Shown here: piece by piece, positions 34,715 to 43,131 of the stretch
Position numbering within the stretch: position 1 is the stretch's first letter
Layout: each line of letters begins with the position of its first letter
DNA from: Solirubrobacterales bacterium
GTDB taxonomy: Bacteria; Actinomycetota; Thermoleophilia; Solirubrobacterales; 70-9
Direction: 5' to 3'
DNA length: 64,000 nt
Assembly: GCA_016712175.1 (NCBI GenBank)
Contig: JADJRQ010000001.1
Location: 1,353,159 to 1,417,158 of the forward strand
Position numbers and translations under genes: made by a program
The notes under the pieces: model-generated
Told to the model about the DNA's origin: nothing
What the model saw: the letters and a program-made list of their open reading frames with translations, nothing else
Databases searched by the model: none

Positions 34715-36593
34715 GCTGGTCATCAAGATAGCGATTGTTGCTTCGCTGCTGGTAATGACCGCTCCCGGCGGGGCGGTTGCCGCGCCCGGGGCAGCCCATG
34801 CGGCCCAGCCCCTCGTGACGATCGCAGTCGTGCCCGAAGGCACGTCCCCGGACGACCTGGGCAGCCTCAGGGGCTCCGCGGTCGGACTGCTGAATCCGGG
34901 TCTCGGCGACGTGCCAGCCGATCAGACCTGGCTCGACGTAAGCCAAGGCTCAAGGGCGTTTGACAGCTCGTATGACACACCGTTGAACGAATTGGCGATA
35001 TCCGCGGAAAAGGCTATTCCATGGGAGAAAGTACGACAACGCGCGCGCCGGGCTTCGCCCGACCTCCGACCCGGCCTTCTTGCGACGACGCTGGCTGCCG
35101 CGGGCCTCGAAACAGTGATTGCGACGGGTACCGACGGCCCGGCCCTGATGGGCGTCAACCGGGCCGGCCGTTTGACCCCTCTCCAGGCCGGCTGCGCGCC
35201 GGAAATATGCCCCCGGGCGCTGGAAATCCGGAGTACGACGCTTTCCGGCGCCACGGAACTGGCCCGGAGTCGCCAGAAGGGCCAACTCCTGATCGTCATC
35301 GAGAGCCCGCCGGCCGGCTCCGGGGACCAACTGTCGCTGGCGATTGCCGGCCCCGGCTTCAACGGCATGCTCACTTCGGAGAGCACTCGCACTGTTGGTT
35401 ATGTCCTGACCACCGACCTGGCGCCCACGATCTTGGACTATTTCGGGATTGACACGCCGAAGGTGATGACCGGTCTGCCGATCTCGTCTTCGGGCAGTGC
35501 GATCGACTACGAAGCACTGGACAAGCTCGAGGGCCGCTACCAGCAGGTCGGAAAACGCAGAGGGGCAGCACTCTTGTTGCCCATCCTGATCTGGGCCCTG
35601 CTCGCTGGCGCCGCCTCTGCCCTCAGCCGAGGCCGGCTCGCCCGGGTCGCGGTCGAGTTTCTTGCCCTTTCGGTGATCCTGCTGCCGGCGACGCTGCTCC
35701 TGACCGCCTCGTTCTCCCCGTCCCTGGGGGTCGAGCGGGCGTTGGCGACGCTGCTCCCTGCTGTCGTTGCCTGTGGATTGCTGCGGCTCCTACCCGGGTT
35801 CGCCCCGCTGGCGGTCGCCTGCGCGGTGACCGTCGGCCCCTACGCGATCGACATGCTCGCCGGCTCGGTCCTCACGCCGAAGGCCGTGGTCGGGCCGAAC
35901 CCGGGCCTCGGCGCGCGTTTTTACGGAATCGGAAATGAACTCGAATCGACGCTGATGATCCTGACCTCGGCCGGGGTCGGCGCCGCGCTCACTGCGTGGG
36001 GTGGCGGGCTCGACCGCCGGCGCGCCGCTGCGGCCTTCCTCTTCGCCGGCCTGGCCGGCACGGTGATCTTCGCCGCCGGCCGGTTCGGAGCCGACGTCGG
36101 CGCGGCGATCATTTTTCCCGTTGCCGCCGTCATCGCCGCCACGTTTGTCCTTGAGCGGCCCCGCCTGGCCTGGTTCGGAGTGATTGCCGCGCTGGTCGCG
36201 CTGGTACTGGTCGCGGCCGGGGACGCGCTGCTTGGTGGCGAGTCACATTTTCTGCGTTCGATCTTCGACGGTTCCCCCGGCGACTCAACCGGTCAGGTGC
36301 TGGCACACCGTCTCGAAGAAACCGCGAGCAGTTTCACGCGGCTTTCGAGACTGCCGGTCACCCTGGTCGCGTTGGCCCTGATCTGGTTCGCCTGGGTCCG
36401 GCGGGACAGGATAGAAGAGTGGCTGAAACCCGCTCCAGCCCTCAGGGCAGGCCTGATTGCCGCAGCTGTCGGATCGGCGGTTGGAGCGCTCAGCAATGAC
36501 TCCGGAGCACTCTTCATCCAGGTAGGTGTTCTCTATCTGGGGCTGCTGATCGGGTACGTCTGGGCTGCAGGTGGCCATTTGACCGATTCCTGA
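34713..36593 (+). CDS. Membrane protein with phosphatase-like extracytoplasmic domain, unknown function
   Basis: A 626-residue envelope protein. It has an N-terminal signal or anchor (MLVIKIAIVASLLVMTA). A 260-residue extracytoplasmic region follows, whose end (VLTTDLAPTILDYFGIDTP) resembles alkaline-phosphatase-superfamily proteins. About ten membrane helices occupy residues 290-626. No complete metal-binding set was found in the soluble region, so catalysis is doubtful. The mannosyltransferase-flippase gene follows within 20 bases, suggesting a role in envelope glycolipid metabolism (inference). The ATG at 34713 overlaps the hemQ start on the other strand. Confidence 0.75.
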   Translation: MLVIKIAIVASLLVMTAPGGAVAAPGAAHAAQPLVTIAVVPEGTSPDDLGSLRGSAVGLLNPGLGDVPADQTWLDVSQGSRAFDSSYDTPLNELAISAEKAIPWEKVRQRARRASPDLRPGLLATTLAAAGLETVIATGTDGPALMGVNRAGRLTPLQAGCAPEICPRALEIRSTTLSGATELARSRQKGQLLIVIESPPAGSGDQLSLAIAGPGFNGMLTSESTRTVGYVLTTDLAPTILDYFGIDTPKVMTGLPISSSGSAIDYEALDKLEGRYQQVGKRRGAALLLPILIWALLAGAASALSRGRLARVAVEFLALSVILLPATLLLTASFSPSLGVERALATLLPAVVACGLLRLLPGFAPLAVACAVTVGPYAIDMLAGSVLTPKAVVGPNPGLGARFYGIGNELESTLMILTSAGVGAALTAWGGGLDRRRAAAAFLFAGLAGTVIFAAGRFGADVGAAIIFPVAAVIAATFVLERPRLAWFGVIAALVALVLVAAGDALLGGESHFLRSIFDGSPGDSTGQVLAHRLEETASSFTRLSRLPVTLVALALIWFAWVRRDRIEEWLKPAPALRAGLIAAAVGSAVGALSNDSGALFIQVGVLYLGLLIGYVWAAGGHLTDS

Positions 36594-36609
36594 GCTACAC
36601 TGTCTCTTC

Positions 36610-38946
36610 GTGCGAATTGCCCTTGTAACCCCGTATTCATGGACTTATCAGGGCTGTGTCAACAGGCATATCCAGTAGCTGGCCGAGGAATTCATAAGCC
36701 GAGGCCATTACGTCCGTGTCATTGCGCCGTTCGATCCCCCGGATCGCCTGTCAAGAGTCCTGCACCGTGCTCCAGCTGAAACGCTCGAAGCGCCCGATTA
36801 CCTGATCCCGATCGGCCGCACGATGGGCATCGGATCAAACGGTTCGATTTCCAACGTCCCGATGTTCCCGAGCGCCGTCACCGCGACCCGCCGGGCGATC
36901 GAAGAGGGCGATTTCGATGTGGTACACCTCCACGAGCCGATCACCCCGCTCAACGGCTGGGATATCTCGACCGCCAGCGACACGCCGGTCGTTGGCACCT
37001 TCCACGCCTACTCAACCAGCCCGATGCCACACACGCTCGGCAAGTTCGCCGGGGCCCGCCGGGTGGTCAACCGCCTTTCCGCGCGGATCGCCGTTTCCGA
37101 AGCCGCTACCTGGACCGGTCGCCGCTGGTATGGCGGCAACTACACGATCGTCCCGAACGGCGTGAACATCGAGCATGCCCCGCAAGGGCCAAAGACGGCC
37201 AGTGGCGAGCTGCGGGTTCTGTTCATCGGCAGGGCCGAGGAACGCAAGGGGCTGCCCGTACTGCTGCGGGCCTTTGACGCCCTTAAGGACCAGGTGCCCG
37301 CCCGCCTCGGCATCATCGGCACCGACCGCTCAGAAGTGCGTCGCATGCTCTCCGACCCGGACCTCGAGGAACACATCGACTTCCACGGCCGGGCATCGAG
37401 CGAAGATCTGTGGCACCAGCTCCATCATGCCGATGTGCTGTGCGCGCCTTCACTTTCCGGTGAGAGCTTCGGCATGATCCTGACCGAGGCCTTCGCCGCC
37501 GGCACCCCCGTAATCGCTTCCGGCATCGCCGGCTACAGCGACGTCGTGACCGACGGCCACGACGGCGTCCTGGTCCCGCCGGGTGACCCACAGCGTCTGG
37601 CCGAAGAACTCCAGCGCGCCTATCTCGAGCCCGACCGCCTCCTTCGCATGGGAATGAACGCCCGCGCCAGTTCGAAGCGTTATGCCTGGGAGAACGTTGC
37701 CGAAGAAGTGCTCCAGGTGTACGAGCGGGCGATCGAAGTCGAACAGCCGGACACTTTGCCCGACCGGATGCGTCGTCGTGCCGGAATCATTCCGAGTGAC
37801 GGTCTGGCCCAGGCGCTGCCCGAGAGGAAACTGGCCTCGCTCGATCCGCCGCCGACGATGGGCGAACACCGCAAACGTCACCTGCTGCGCAAGGGTGCCC
37901 TCGGCATCGCTGCGATCGTCGGCCTCGGCCTGGCGGCGATTGCCGCGCAGAAGATCGGCCTCGACCGGGTCGGCAACGCGATCGTTCGTTCCGACGTCTC
38001 GTGGGTGCTGATCGCCCTGGCGCTGATGGCCAGTTCGATGTTCTTCCGTGCCTACGCCTGGTACTTCATCGCCAAGGCCGCCATGCCGATCGCCAAATTG
38101 AGACGCCGGGACTTCGCTTCGGCGACCATGATCGGTGTCTTCATGTCGGCCACGCTGCCCGCCCGGCTCGGTGAGCCGGCGAGGGCGGTCGCGCTCTCCC
38201 GCCACACCGGACGGGCCCGGGAGAACCTTCCGGTGATCGTCGGCACGATCGTCTCGCAGACGATGTTGAACATCCTTGCCCTGGCGTTGCTCGGCGTGCT
38301 CGTCCTGACCAACATCGGTGGCATTTTTCACAACGGCACCAAGCAGGTTCTGGTCTTCAGTCTCATACCACTTGCCCTGCTTCTGGCCGTGGTGATCGCG
38401 CCGATCCTGCTGCGAAACCAGGGCGGCAAGGACGGCCGTCTAGCCCGCACAAGTGCCGCAATGCATTCAGTGATGCTCCAGGTGCGGCGCGGACTGAGCG
38501 TCTTCAAGAGGCCCAAGGCGGGGCTTCCGGCTGCCGGACTTCAGCTCGGCGCCTGGTTCATCCAGCTGCTTTCCTGCTGGGCGCTGATGTTCGCGCTCGG
38601 CCTCGAAGCGCAGGCCGGTTTCGCCGCGTCTGCCGCGGTCCTCTTCGCAGTCAACTTCACGGCCGCCGTGCCGGTGACACCGTCGAACATCGGTGTCTTC
38701 CAGCTTGCCGTCGTCGCGGTGCTGCACAACGGCTGGGGTGTCTCGACGGCCGATGCTTTCGCCTACGGCGTGATCCTTCAGGCCGTGGAAATGGCGACCG
38801 CCGCCACCCTGGGCGTTCCTGCCCTGGTCCGCGAAGGCCTGACCTGGGGCGACATGCGCTCCCAGGCGATCGCACAGGCCCCGGTCGAGCTCAGCTCGGA
38901 ACCGCCAAGCCACCGCGAGAAGAGCCGCCAGTTCGACTCGATCTAG
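36610..38946 (+). pseudogene. GT4 mannosyltransferase (PimA-like) fused to a flippase-like membrane domain; in-frame stop
   Basis: From GTG 36610 the frame encodes a PimA-like start (MRIALVTPYSWTYQG), then TAG at 36676-36678 (codon 23), then stays open to 38946. Restoring Gln gives 778 residues. Residues 1-390 are a GT-B glycosyltransferase: RGHYVRVIAPFDPPDRLSR, LFIGRAEERKGLPVLLRAF, and SGESFGMILTEAFAAGTPVI with the catalytic Glu. From about residue 420 there is an LPG-synthase-TM/UPF0104 domain with eight or so helices (SATLPARLGEPARAVALSRH, PVTPSNIGVFQLAVVAVLHN). The normally conserved GGV(N) loop reads GCVN. An ATG at 36823 would give a truncated product lacking the N-terminal strand. Confidence 0.82.
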
Positions 38947-38988
38947 AAGTCTGATGCGGGTTATCCAGGAAGGACTCCTTGTTCGACG

Positions 38989-39015
38989 GGCCGCGATGAT
39001 ACCGCGATCGCGGCC
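38989..39015 (+). terminator. Hairpin after the mannosyltransferase-flippase gene
   Basis: Perfect 9-bp arms GGCCGCGAT and ATCGCGGCC around GATACCGCG. It sits between the envelope gene and the methyltransferase gene. No T-run, so terminator strength is uncertain. Confidence 0.55.
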
Positions 39016-39042
39016 ATCGTCCTGGCAATCTAGGATCGAACC

Positions 39043-39720
39043 ATGTCCGACGCCGCTTCCGTATTCAATTCCCACGCCGCCCACTACGAAGTTGCCCGCA
39101 ACCGGTTGATCCCGCCCTTCGAGGACTTCTACGGAACCGCAGTCGAGGCGATCAACCTGGCCGGGCCCGATGTCAGCCGTGTCATCGATCTCGGCGGTGG
39201 CACGGGAATGCTGACTGCCATGGTCCGGGACGCATTCCCCAGGGCCCAGGTGACGCTTTTCGACGGGGCATCTTTGATGATCGAGAAGGCAAAGGAGATG
39301 TACGGTGAGGAGCGCATTACCTATGTCGAGGGTGACCTCTACGGCGATCTGCCGCCCGGACCCTGGGACGCTGTGGTCTCGGCACTCGCGATCCACCACC
39401 TGACCGACGACGGCAAGAAACATGTGTTCGAGTCGGCGTTCGAGTTCCTCCGGCCGGGCGGCATCTTCGTCAATGCCGAACACATCCTCGGGCCGACCGC
39501 CCAGATGGACCACGAGTACCGCCACTGGCACGAGAAGTGCGCGCGTCACAACGGCATCAATGACGAGGAATGGCATCAGGCCGAAGACCGAATGCTCGCC
39601 GACCACCTCAGTCCGTTGGCAATCCAACTCGAGTGGCTGACCGAGGCCGGATTCGAGGACGTTGACATTCTCTTCAAGGACCACGGTTTCGCCGTGCTTT
39701 TCGGACGAAAAGCAGACTGA
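39043..39720 (+). CDS. Class I SAM-dependent methyltransferase
   Basis: A 225-residue methyltransferase. Motif I is VIDLGGGTGMLTAM (residues 46-59), the acidic residue at the end of strand 2 is in VTLFDGASLM, and motif II/III are WDAVVSALAIHHL and LRPGGIFVNAEHI. The substrate is unknown. The GntR regulator gene starts six bases after its stop, so the two are co-transcribed. The local region also holds a fatty-acid hydroxylase gene, so a lipid substrate is conceivable but not shown. Confidence 0.88.
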   Translation: MSDAASVFNSHAAHYEVARNRLIPPFEDFYGTAVEAINLAGPDVSRVIDLGGGTGMLTAMVRDAFPRAQVTLFDGASLMIEKAKEMYGEERITYVEGDLYGDLPPGPWDAVVSALAIHHLTDDGKKHVFESAFEFLRPGGIFVNAEHILGPTAQMDHEYRHWHEKCARHNGINDEEWHQAEDRMLADHLSPLAIQLEWLTEAGFEDVDILFKDHGFAVLFGRKAD

Positions 39721-39725
39721 GAGCA

Positions 39726-40412
39726 ATGGCAGAAATGGCCCGGACCAGCCTGGTATCGCAGCGAGTTCACGAAACACTCCGACGGGACATCCTCGAGGGC
39801 AAGCTCGAAGCCGGTGCGACGCTCCCTTCGGAGCGAATCCTCGCCGAGGAGTTCGGGGTCAACCGGCACGCGGTTCGTGAAGCTTTGAAGAGGCTCGAAC
39901 AGGCCGGTCTGATCCGCATCACCCACGGCGGCGCCACCCGGGTGCTCGACTGGCGGGACAGTGGTGGTCTCCAGGTCCTGCTCGACCTGCTCGGCGAGAC
40001 CTTCGACCCGCCCCCCGAGATCGCCCGTTCGGTGGTCGAGATGCGTGCCTCGATCGGAGTCGATGCCGCCCGGCACTGCGCCAGCCGCGCTTCGGCAGAT
40101 GACCGGGAAGAGATTCGGCGATTCGCCGATGCCGCCGCGGACCTGGTGGGGAAGGGGGACATTGAGCTCGACGTCGCCTTCGCCGTCATGTGGGGAGCGA
40201 TCGTCGCAGGGTCCGGCAACATCGCCTACCGCCTCGCGCTCAACTCGCTGATGGAGGCGATGCTGGCCTACGGCGACATCGCCTCGCGGATCCGCCCGAC
40301 CGACGCCGAGGGCATCCGAGCTCTGGGCAATGCGATCGCCGCCGGGGACGAAGCTGCCGCGGTGGCCGCCGCTCGCCCAATGCTCGAATCAGACATCGAG
40401 TCCTTCGGCTAA
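39726..40412 (+). CDS. FadR-subfamily GntR transcriptional regulator
   Basis: A 228-residue regulator. The winged helix is clear: LEGKLEAGATLPSERILAEEFGVNRHAVREALKRLEQAGLIRITHGG. The C-terminal all-helical FCD domain follows (ARHCASRASADDREEIRRFADA and AIAAGDEAAAVAAARPML). FCD members usually bind carboxylates or acyl-CoA. The 17-bp FadR-like palindrome at 40492-40508 just downstream is a strong candidate operator, which would make the hydroxylase at 40547 a target (inference). Confidence 0.9.
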   Translation: MAEMARTSLVSQRVHETLRRDILEGKLEAGATLPSERILAEEFGVNRHAVREALKRLEQAGLIRITHGGATRVLDWRDSGGLQVLLDLLGETFDPPPEIARSVVEMRASIGVDAARHCASRASADDREEIRRFADAAADLVGKGDIELDVAFAVMWGAIVAGSGNIAYRLALNSLMEAMLAYGDIASRIRPTDAEGIRALGNAIAAGDEAAAVAAARPMLESDIESFG

Positions 40413-40421
40413 ACCAGGACT

Positions 40422-40460
40422 GGGTGCGTTTTCTACGTCTATGGCGTAGAAAACGCACCC
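40422..40460. repeat. Strong palindrome after the GntR gene
   Basis: Perfect 16-bp arms GGGTGCGTTTTCTACG and complement around TCTATGG. No T-tract follows (ACGCC), so although it may stop the regulator transcript it resembles the other U-tract-free palindromes of the window. Confidence 0.75.
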
Positions 40461-40473
40461 ACGCCATGCTGGC

Positions 40474-40508
40474 TTGACGTGAACGGCTCCCAACTGGTAT
40501 AACCAGTT
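40474..40508 (+). promoter_or_regulatory. Promoter overlapped by a FadR-type operator
   Basis: TTGACG (40474-40479) and TATAAC (40498-40503) are spaced by 18 bases. The palindrome AACTGGTATAACCAGTT (40492-40508) covers the -10. Its outer arms AACTGGT/ACCAGTT match the form of E. coli FadR sites, with a different 3-base centre. A further CTGGTTGG half-site occurs at 40517-40524. Repression by the adjacent FadR-like protein is predicted. Confidence 0.7.
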
Positions 40509-40546
40509 GACCAAGACTGGTTGGACCACGAGCCCTGAGAGAAGCC

Positions 40547-41482
40547 TTGAACGACGAATACCTCATCATTTATGCGATCCCGTTCTTCCTGCTCTCGGTC
40601 GCGCTCGAGTTCGTCGCCCTGAGGCACGCCGCCCACGAGCACGAGACCGAGCCGAACGCCCCGGTCGGCTACGACGCCAAGGACAGCAGCACCAGCATGA
40701 CCATGGGACTCGGCCATCTCTTCGTGGCCGGGGCCTGGAAGCTCGTCCTGCTGTTCGTCTACGCGGGCATCTACACGCTCAGTCCGCTTCAGCTTTCCGC
40801 GGGCAACTGGTGGACCTGGGTACTGCTTTTCTTTGCCGACGACCTGGCCTTCTACTGCTACCACCGCAGCCACCACCGGATCCGGGTCTTCTGGGCAACT
40901 CATGTGGTTCACCATTCGTCCGAGCATTTCAATTTTTCGACGGCTCTCCGCCAGGACTGGTCACCTTTCACCGGCTCGATGTTCTGGCTGCCGATGGCAA
41001 TCTTCTTCCCGCCGTGGATGATCTTCGTGGCGATGTCCTGGAGTTTGATCTATCAGTTCACCCTGCACACCGAAGCGATCGACAAGTACCCGCGGCCAAT
41101 CGAATGGTTCTGGAACACGCCGAGTCACCACCGCGTCCATCACGGATCCCAGGAGCAGTACCTCGACAAGAACTACGGGGGCATCCTGATCATCTGGGAC
41201 CGTATGTTCGGCAGCTTCGAGCCGGAGGACGAGCGGGTCCGGTACGGACTCACGAAGAACATCGAGACCTACAACCCGGTCAAGGTCGCTTTCGGCGAGT
41301 TCGCCAACATCTGGCGTGACGTGAAGTCGGCCGACTGCTGGCGCCACCGTTTCTCGTTCGCCTTCAAGGGCCCGGGATGGAAGCCCGATGCCGGACTCGA
41401 GGCAAAGGAAGCTTCGTTGCCGGCACCTGTTTCGGCCGCCGGGACGAAGTCAGCCTCGTCGGGTGCGCTTGCTCACGACTAG
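40547..41482 (+). CDS. Sterol desaturase / fatty acid hydroxylase superfamily protein
   Basis: A 311-residue membrane di-iron oxygenase. All three His clusters are present: HRSHH, HVVHHSSEH and HHRVHH, in the usual spacing within helices at residues 50-75, 85-105 and 145-170. TTG 40547 begins a hydrophobic first helix. Members hydroxylate or desaturate lipid chains or sterols at the membrane. The FadR-type operator upstream favours a fatty-acyl substrate here (inference). Confidence 0.88.
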   Translation: MNDEYLIIYAIPFFLLSVALEFVALRHAAHEHETEPNAPVGYDAKDSSTSMTMGLGHLFVAGAWKLVLLFVYAGIYTLSPLQLSAGNWWTWVLLFFADDLAFYCYHRSHHRIRVFWATHVVHHSSEHFNFSTALRQDWSPFTGSMFWLPMAIFFPPWMIFVAMSWSLIYQFTLHTEAIDKYPRPIEWFWNTPSHHRVHHGSQEQYLDKNYGGILIIWDRMFGSFEPEDERVRYGLTKNIETYNPVKVAFGEFANIWRDVKSADCWRHRFSFAFKGPGWKPDAGLEAKEASLPAPVSAAGTKSASSGALAHD

Positions 41483-41488
41483 GTGTCC

Positions 41489-41535
41489 TTGACACGCCGC
41501 CGTCACCGTGTATAAACTGAACTATATGGTTCAGT
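41489..41535 (+). promoter_or_regulatory. Consensus promoter with overlapping ArsR-type operator, leaderless start
   Basis: TTGACA (41489-41494) and TATAAA (41511-41516) are 16 bases apart. The transcription start would fall near 41523, only about three bases before the ATG at 41526, so the mRNA is probably leaderless. The inverted repeat ACTGAAC-N6-GTTCAGT (41516-41535) spans the start and is the likely operator of the encoded ArsR-type repressor. Confidence 0.75.
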
Positions 41536-41867
41536 ATTCGACCAACGCCGAGCGAACGTTTGCGGCTCTTTCAGATCCGACGCGACAGTCGATCCTCAAT
41601 CGACTGAGCGAAGGAAGCGCCACAATCAGCGAGCTGGCAGCGCCCGCGGGCATGTCCCTGACCGGTCTGAAGAAACACGTGGCCGTTTTGGAGGAGGCCC
41701 GCCTGGTGACTACCGAAAAGATCGGCCGGACCCGGCATTGCCAACTCGACGCCGAGGGCTTCGACGAAGCCGCCTTCTGGATCGAGGAGTTCCGCCGCCG
41801 GTGGGCGGACAGCTACGAGCGGCTCGACGACATCCTGGAAAGAAAGAAGAAAGAAGGAAAGAAATGA
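41526..41867 (+). CDS. ArsR-family winged-helix repressor
   Basis: A 113-residue repressor. The fold is ERTFAALSDPTRQSILNRLSEGSATISELAAPAGMSLTGLKKHVAVLEEARLV in order (split here for length: the recognition helix is LTGLKKHVAVLE). No metal-binding Cys occur, so it is of the non-metal group that pairs with SRPBCC proteins. ATG 41526 is chosen over GTG 41508 because the -10 element overlaps the longer version. It overlaps the next gene by ATGA. Confidence 0.92.
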   Translation: MVQYSTNAERTFAALSDPTRQSILNRLSEGSATISELAAPAGMSLTGLKKHVAVLEEARLVTTEKIGRTRHCQLDAEGFDEAAFWIEEFRRRWADSYERLDDILERKKKEGKK

Positions 41868-42370
41868 GCGAAAAGACACGAAACCAAACCGTAGTGACCA
41901 CTCCCAGTGATCTCGAGATCCAGATCGATCGCGAGTTCGACGCTCCCCGCGAGCTGGTCTGGGAGTGCTTCGAAGACCCCGAACTGCTGGTCGAGTGGCT
42001 CGGTCCGCGCCGGCTGAAGATGCGGATTGAGAAGTACGACTTCCGTGTAGGCGGTGAGTGGAGGTACATCCACTCGGACGAGGGGGGCAACGACTTCGTC
42101 TTCTTTGGCGAATTCCGCGAGATCACCAAGCCCGAACTGATGGAGCAGACCTTCACTTTCGTCATGGAGCCGCCAGTGCCGCCGCAGATCGACCGCTGCG
42201 AGTTCATCGAGCTCGACGGCGGTAAGCGGACCCTGCTGAGGACTGTCTCGACCTTCGAGGTGAAAGAGGCCCGCGACGGCATGCTCCAGTCCGGGATGGA
42301 AAGCGGCGTCAGCGAAGGAAACGAGCGGCTCGACGAACTGCTCGCCCGCAGGCTGGCAAGCGGCGAGTAG
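41864..42370 (+). CDS. SRPBCC (AHSA1-like) domain protein
   Basis: A 168-residue START-like ligand-binding protein. FDAPRELVWECFEDPELLVEWLGPRRLKM is the family N-terminus. The beta segment YDFRVGGEWRYIHSDEGGNDFVFFGEF and the final helix ESGVSEGNERLDELL follow. It is coupled to the ArsR-type repressor, an arrangement widespread in actinobacteria, although the ligand is rarely known. It may sense or bind a small hydrophobic molecule (inference). Confidence 0.9.
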   Translation: MSEKTRNQTVVTTPSDLEIQIDREFDAPRELVWECFEDPELLVEWLGPRRLKMRIEKYDFRVGGEWRYIHSDEGGNDFVFFGEFREITKPELMEQTFTFVMEPPVPPQIDRCEFIELDGGKRTLLRTVSTFEVKEARDGMLQSGMESGVSEGNERLDELLARRLASGE

Positions 42371-42376
42371 ATCCCC

Positions 42377-42772
42377 CTAAAGTGCGATGACCTCAACCCG
42401 GCCGGAAGCAGCGTTCGCCAGCCTCCGGTCGGTTGTGAGCAGGCGAGCCCCTTCCACGGATTCGGCAAGCGCCACGTACAGGGCGTCGTCGATCGTGATC
42501 GAACTCTTCATCGTCCAGGCTCGCGGCAAGAGATCGCGGCACGGATACGTTCTGACTCCCAGCCCCAGCGCGTTGAGCGCCTGTCGATCGGCATTCTCCT
42601 CACTGATCAGGTTCGCGAGGGCAAACCTGCGAAGAGAGCGAGTCGTCTCGACCAGCATGTGGTCCGGTGCCACGAGCGGAATCGACTCGTCCGATAGGTG
42701 TTCAGATACACCCGGCGCGCGATCGTTCTCCAGCAGCACATCGAGAAGGGCACTTGCGTCGAGGACGATCAA
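42377..42772 (-). CDS. vapC: PIN-domain ribonuclease toxin (VapC family)
   Basis: A 131-residue PIN nuclease. Catalytic acidic residues are visible: Asp in LDASALLD, Glu in VETTRSL, Asp in TIDDALYVALAE, and Asp in LLTTDRRLA. VapC toxins cut RNA, often tRNA or rRNA loops. The gene overlaps the antitoxin gene upstream by four bases (ATGA), the usual toxin-antitoxin arrangement. It is full length and appears intact. Confidence 0.9.
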   Translation of the reverse strand: MIVLDASALLDVLLENDRAPGVSEHLSDESIPLVAPDHMLVETTRSLRRFALANLISEENADRQALNALGLGVRTYPCRDLLPRAWTMKSSITIDDALYVALAESVEGARLLTTDRRLANAASGRVEVIAL

Positions 42773-42999
42773 TAGGAGTCACGCATCCGACGCAATGCAA
42801 CCGAGGGCATTTCTTCAAGTCCTGCCGACTCCTGGTTGCGGATCCGTTCGATGACTTCTGCCCTGGTGGGCGTGCCGGCAATGAGCGCAAGTTCTTCACG
42901 CAGCATGTCCGAAAGTGTCCGGCCTTCTCTCGCGGCGCGGGCCTTGAGTCGTTCGTGAACATCTTCCGGAACATCTCTGATCTGAAGCATCTTGCCCAT
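42769..42999 (-). CDS. Antitoxin with ribbon-helix-helix fold (FitA/VapB-like)
   Basis: A 76-residue antitoxin. The N-terminal RHH segment is MLQIRDVPEDVHERLKARAA and EGRTLSDMLREELALIA, as in FitA. The C-terminal tail (RNQESAGLEEMPSVALRRMRDSY) would thread through the toxin active site. A palindrome lies 14 bases upstream and is a likely autoregulatory site. Confidence 0.88.
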   Translation of the reverse strand: MGKMLQIRDVPEDVHERLKARAAREGRTLSDMLREELALIAGTPTRAEVIERIRNQESAGLEEMPSVALRRMRDSY

Positions 43000-43012
43000 G
43001 ACTCAAGCCTAA

Positions 43013-43027
43013 CATGCGTTACGCATG
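43013..43027 (-). promoter_or_regulatory. Palindromic operator of the toxin-antitoxin pair
   Basis: CATGCGT-T-ACGCATG, perfect 7-bp arms with one-base centre, 14 bases upstream of the antitoxin start on the minus strand. RHH antitoxins bind such sites as dimers of dimers. Confidence 0.6.
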
Positions 43028-43131
43028 CTTAAAGCGAATGAAGAACCTGAAACATGTTCGTAACGGCTTCTGAGCTTTAAGCTCTGTGAATCCTCGGAAA
43101 AGTAAAAGTTCAGGTTGGAAGGTCCGGCGGG

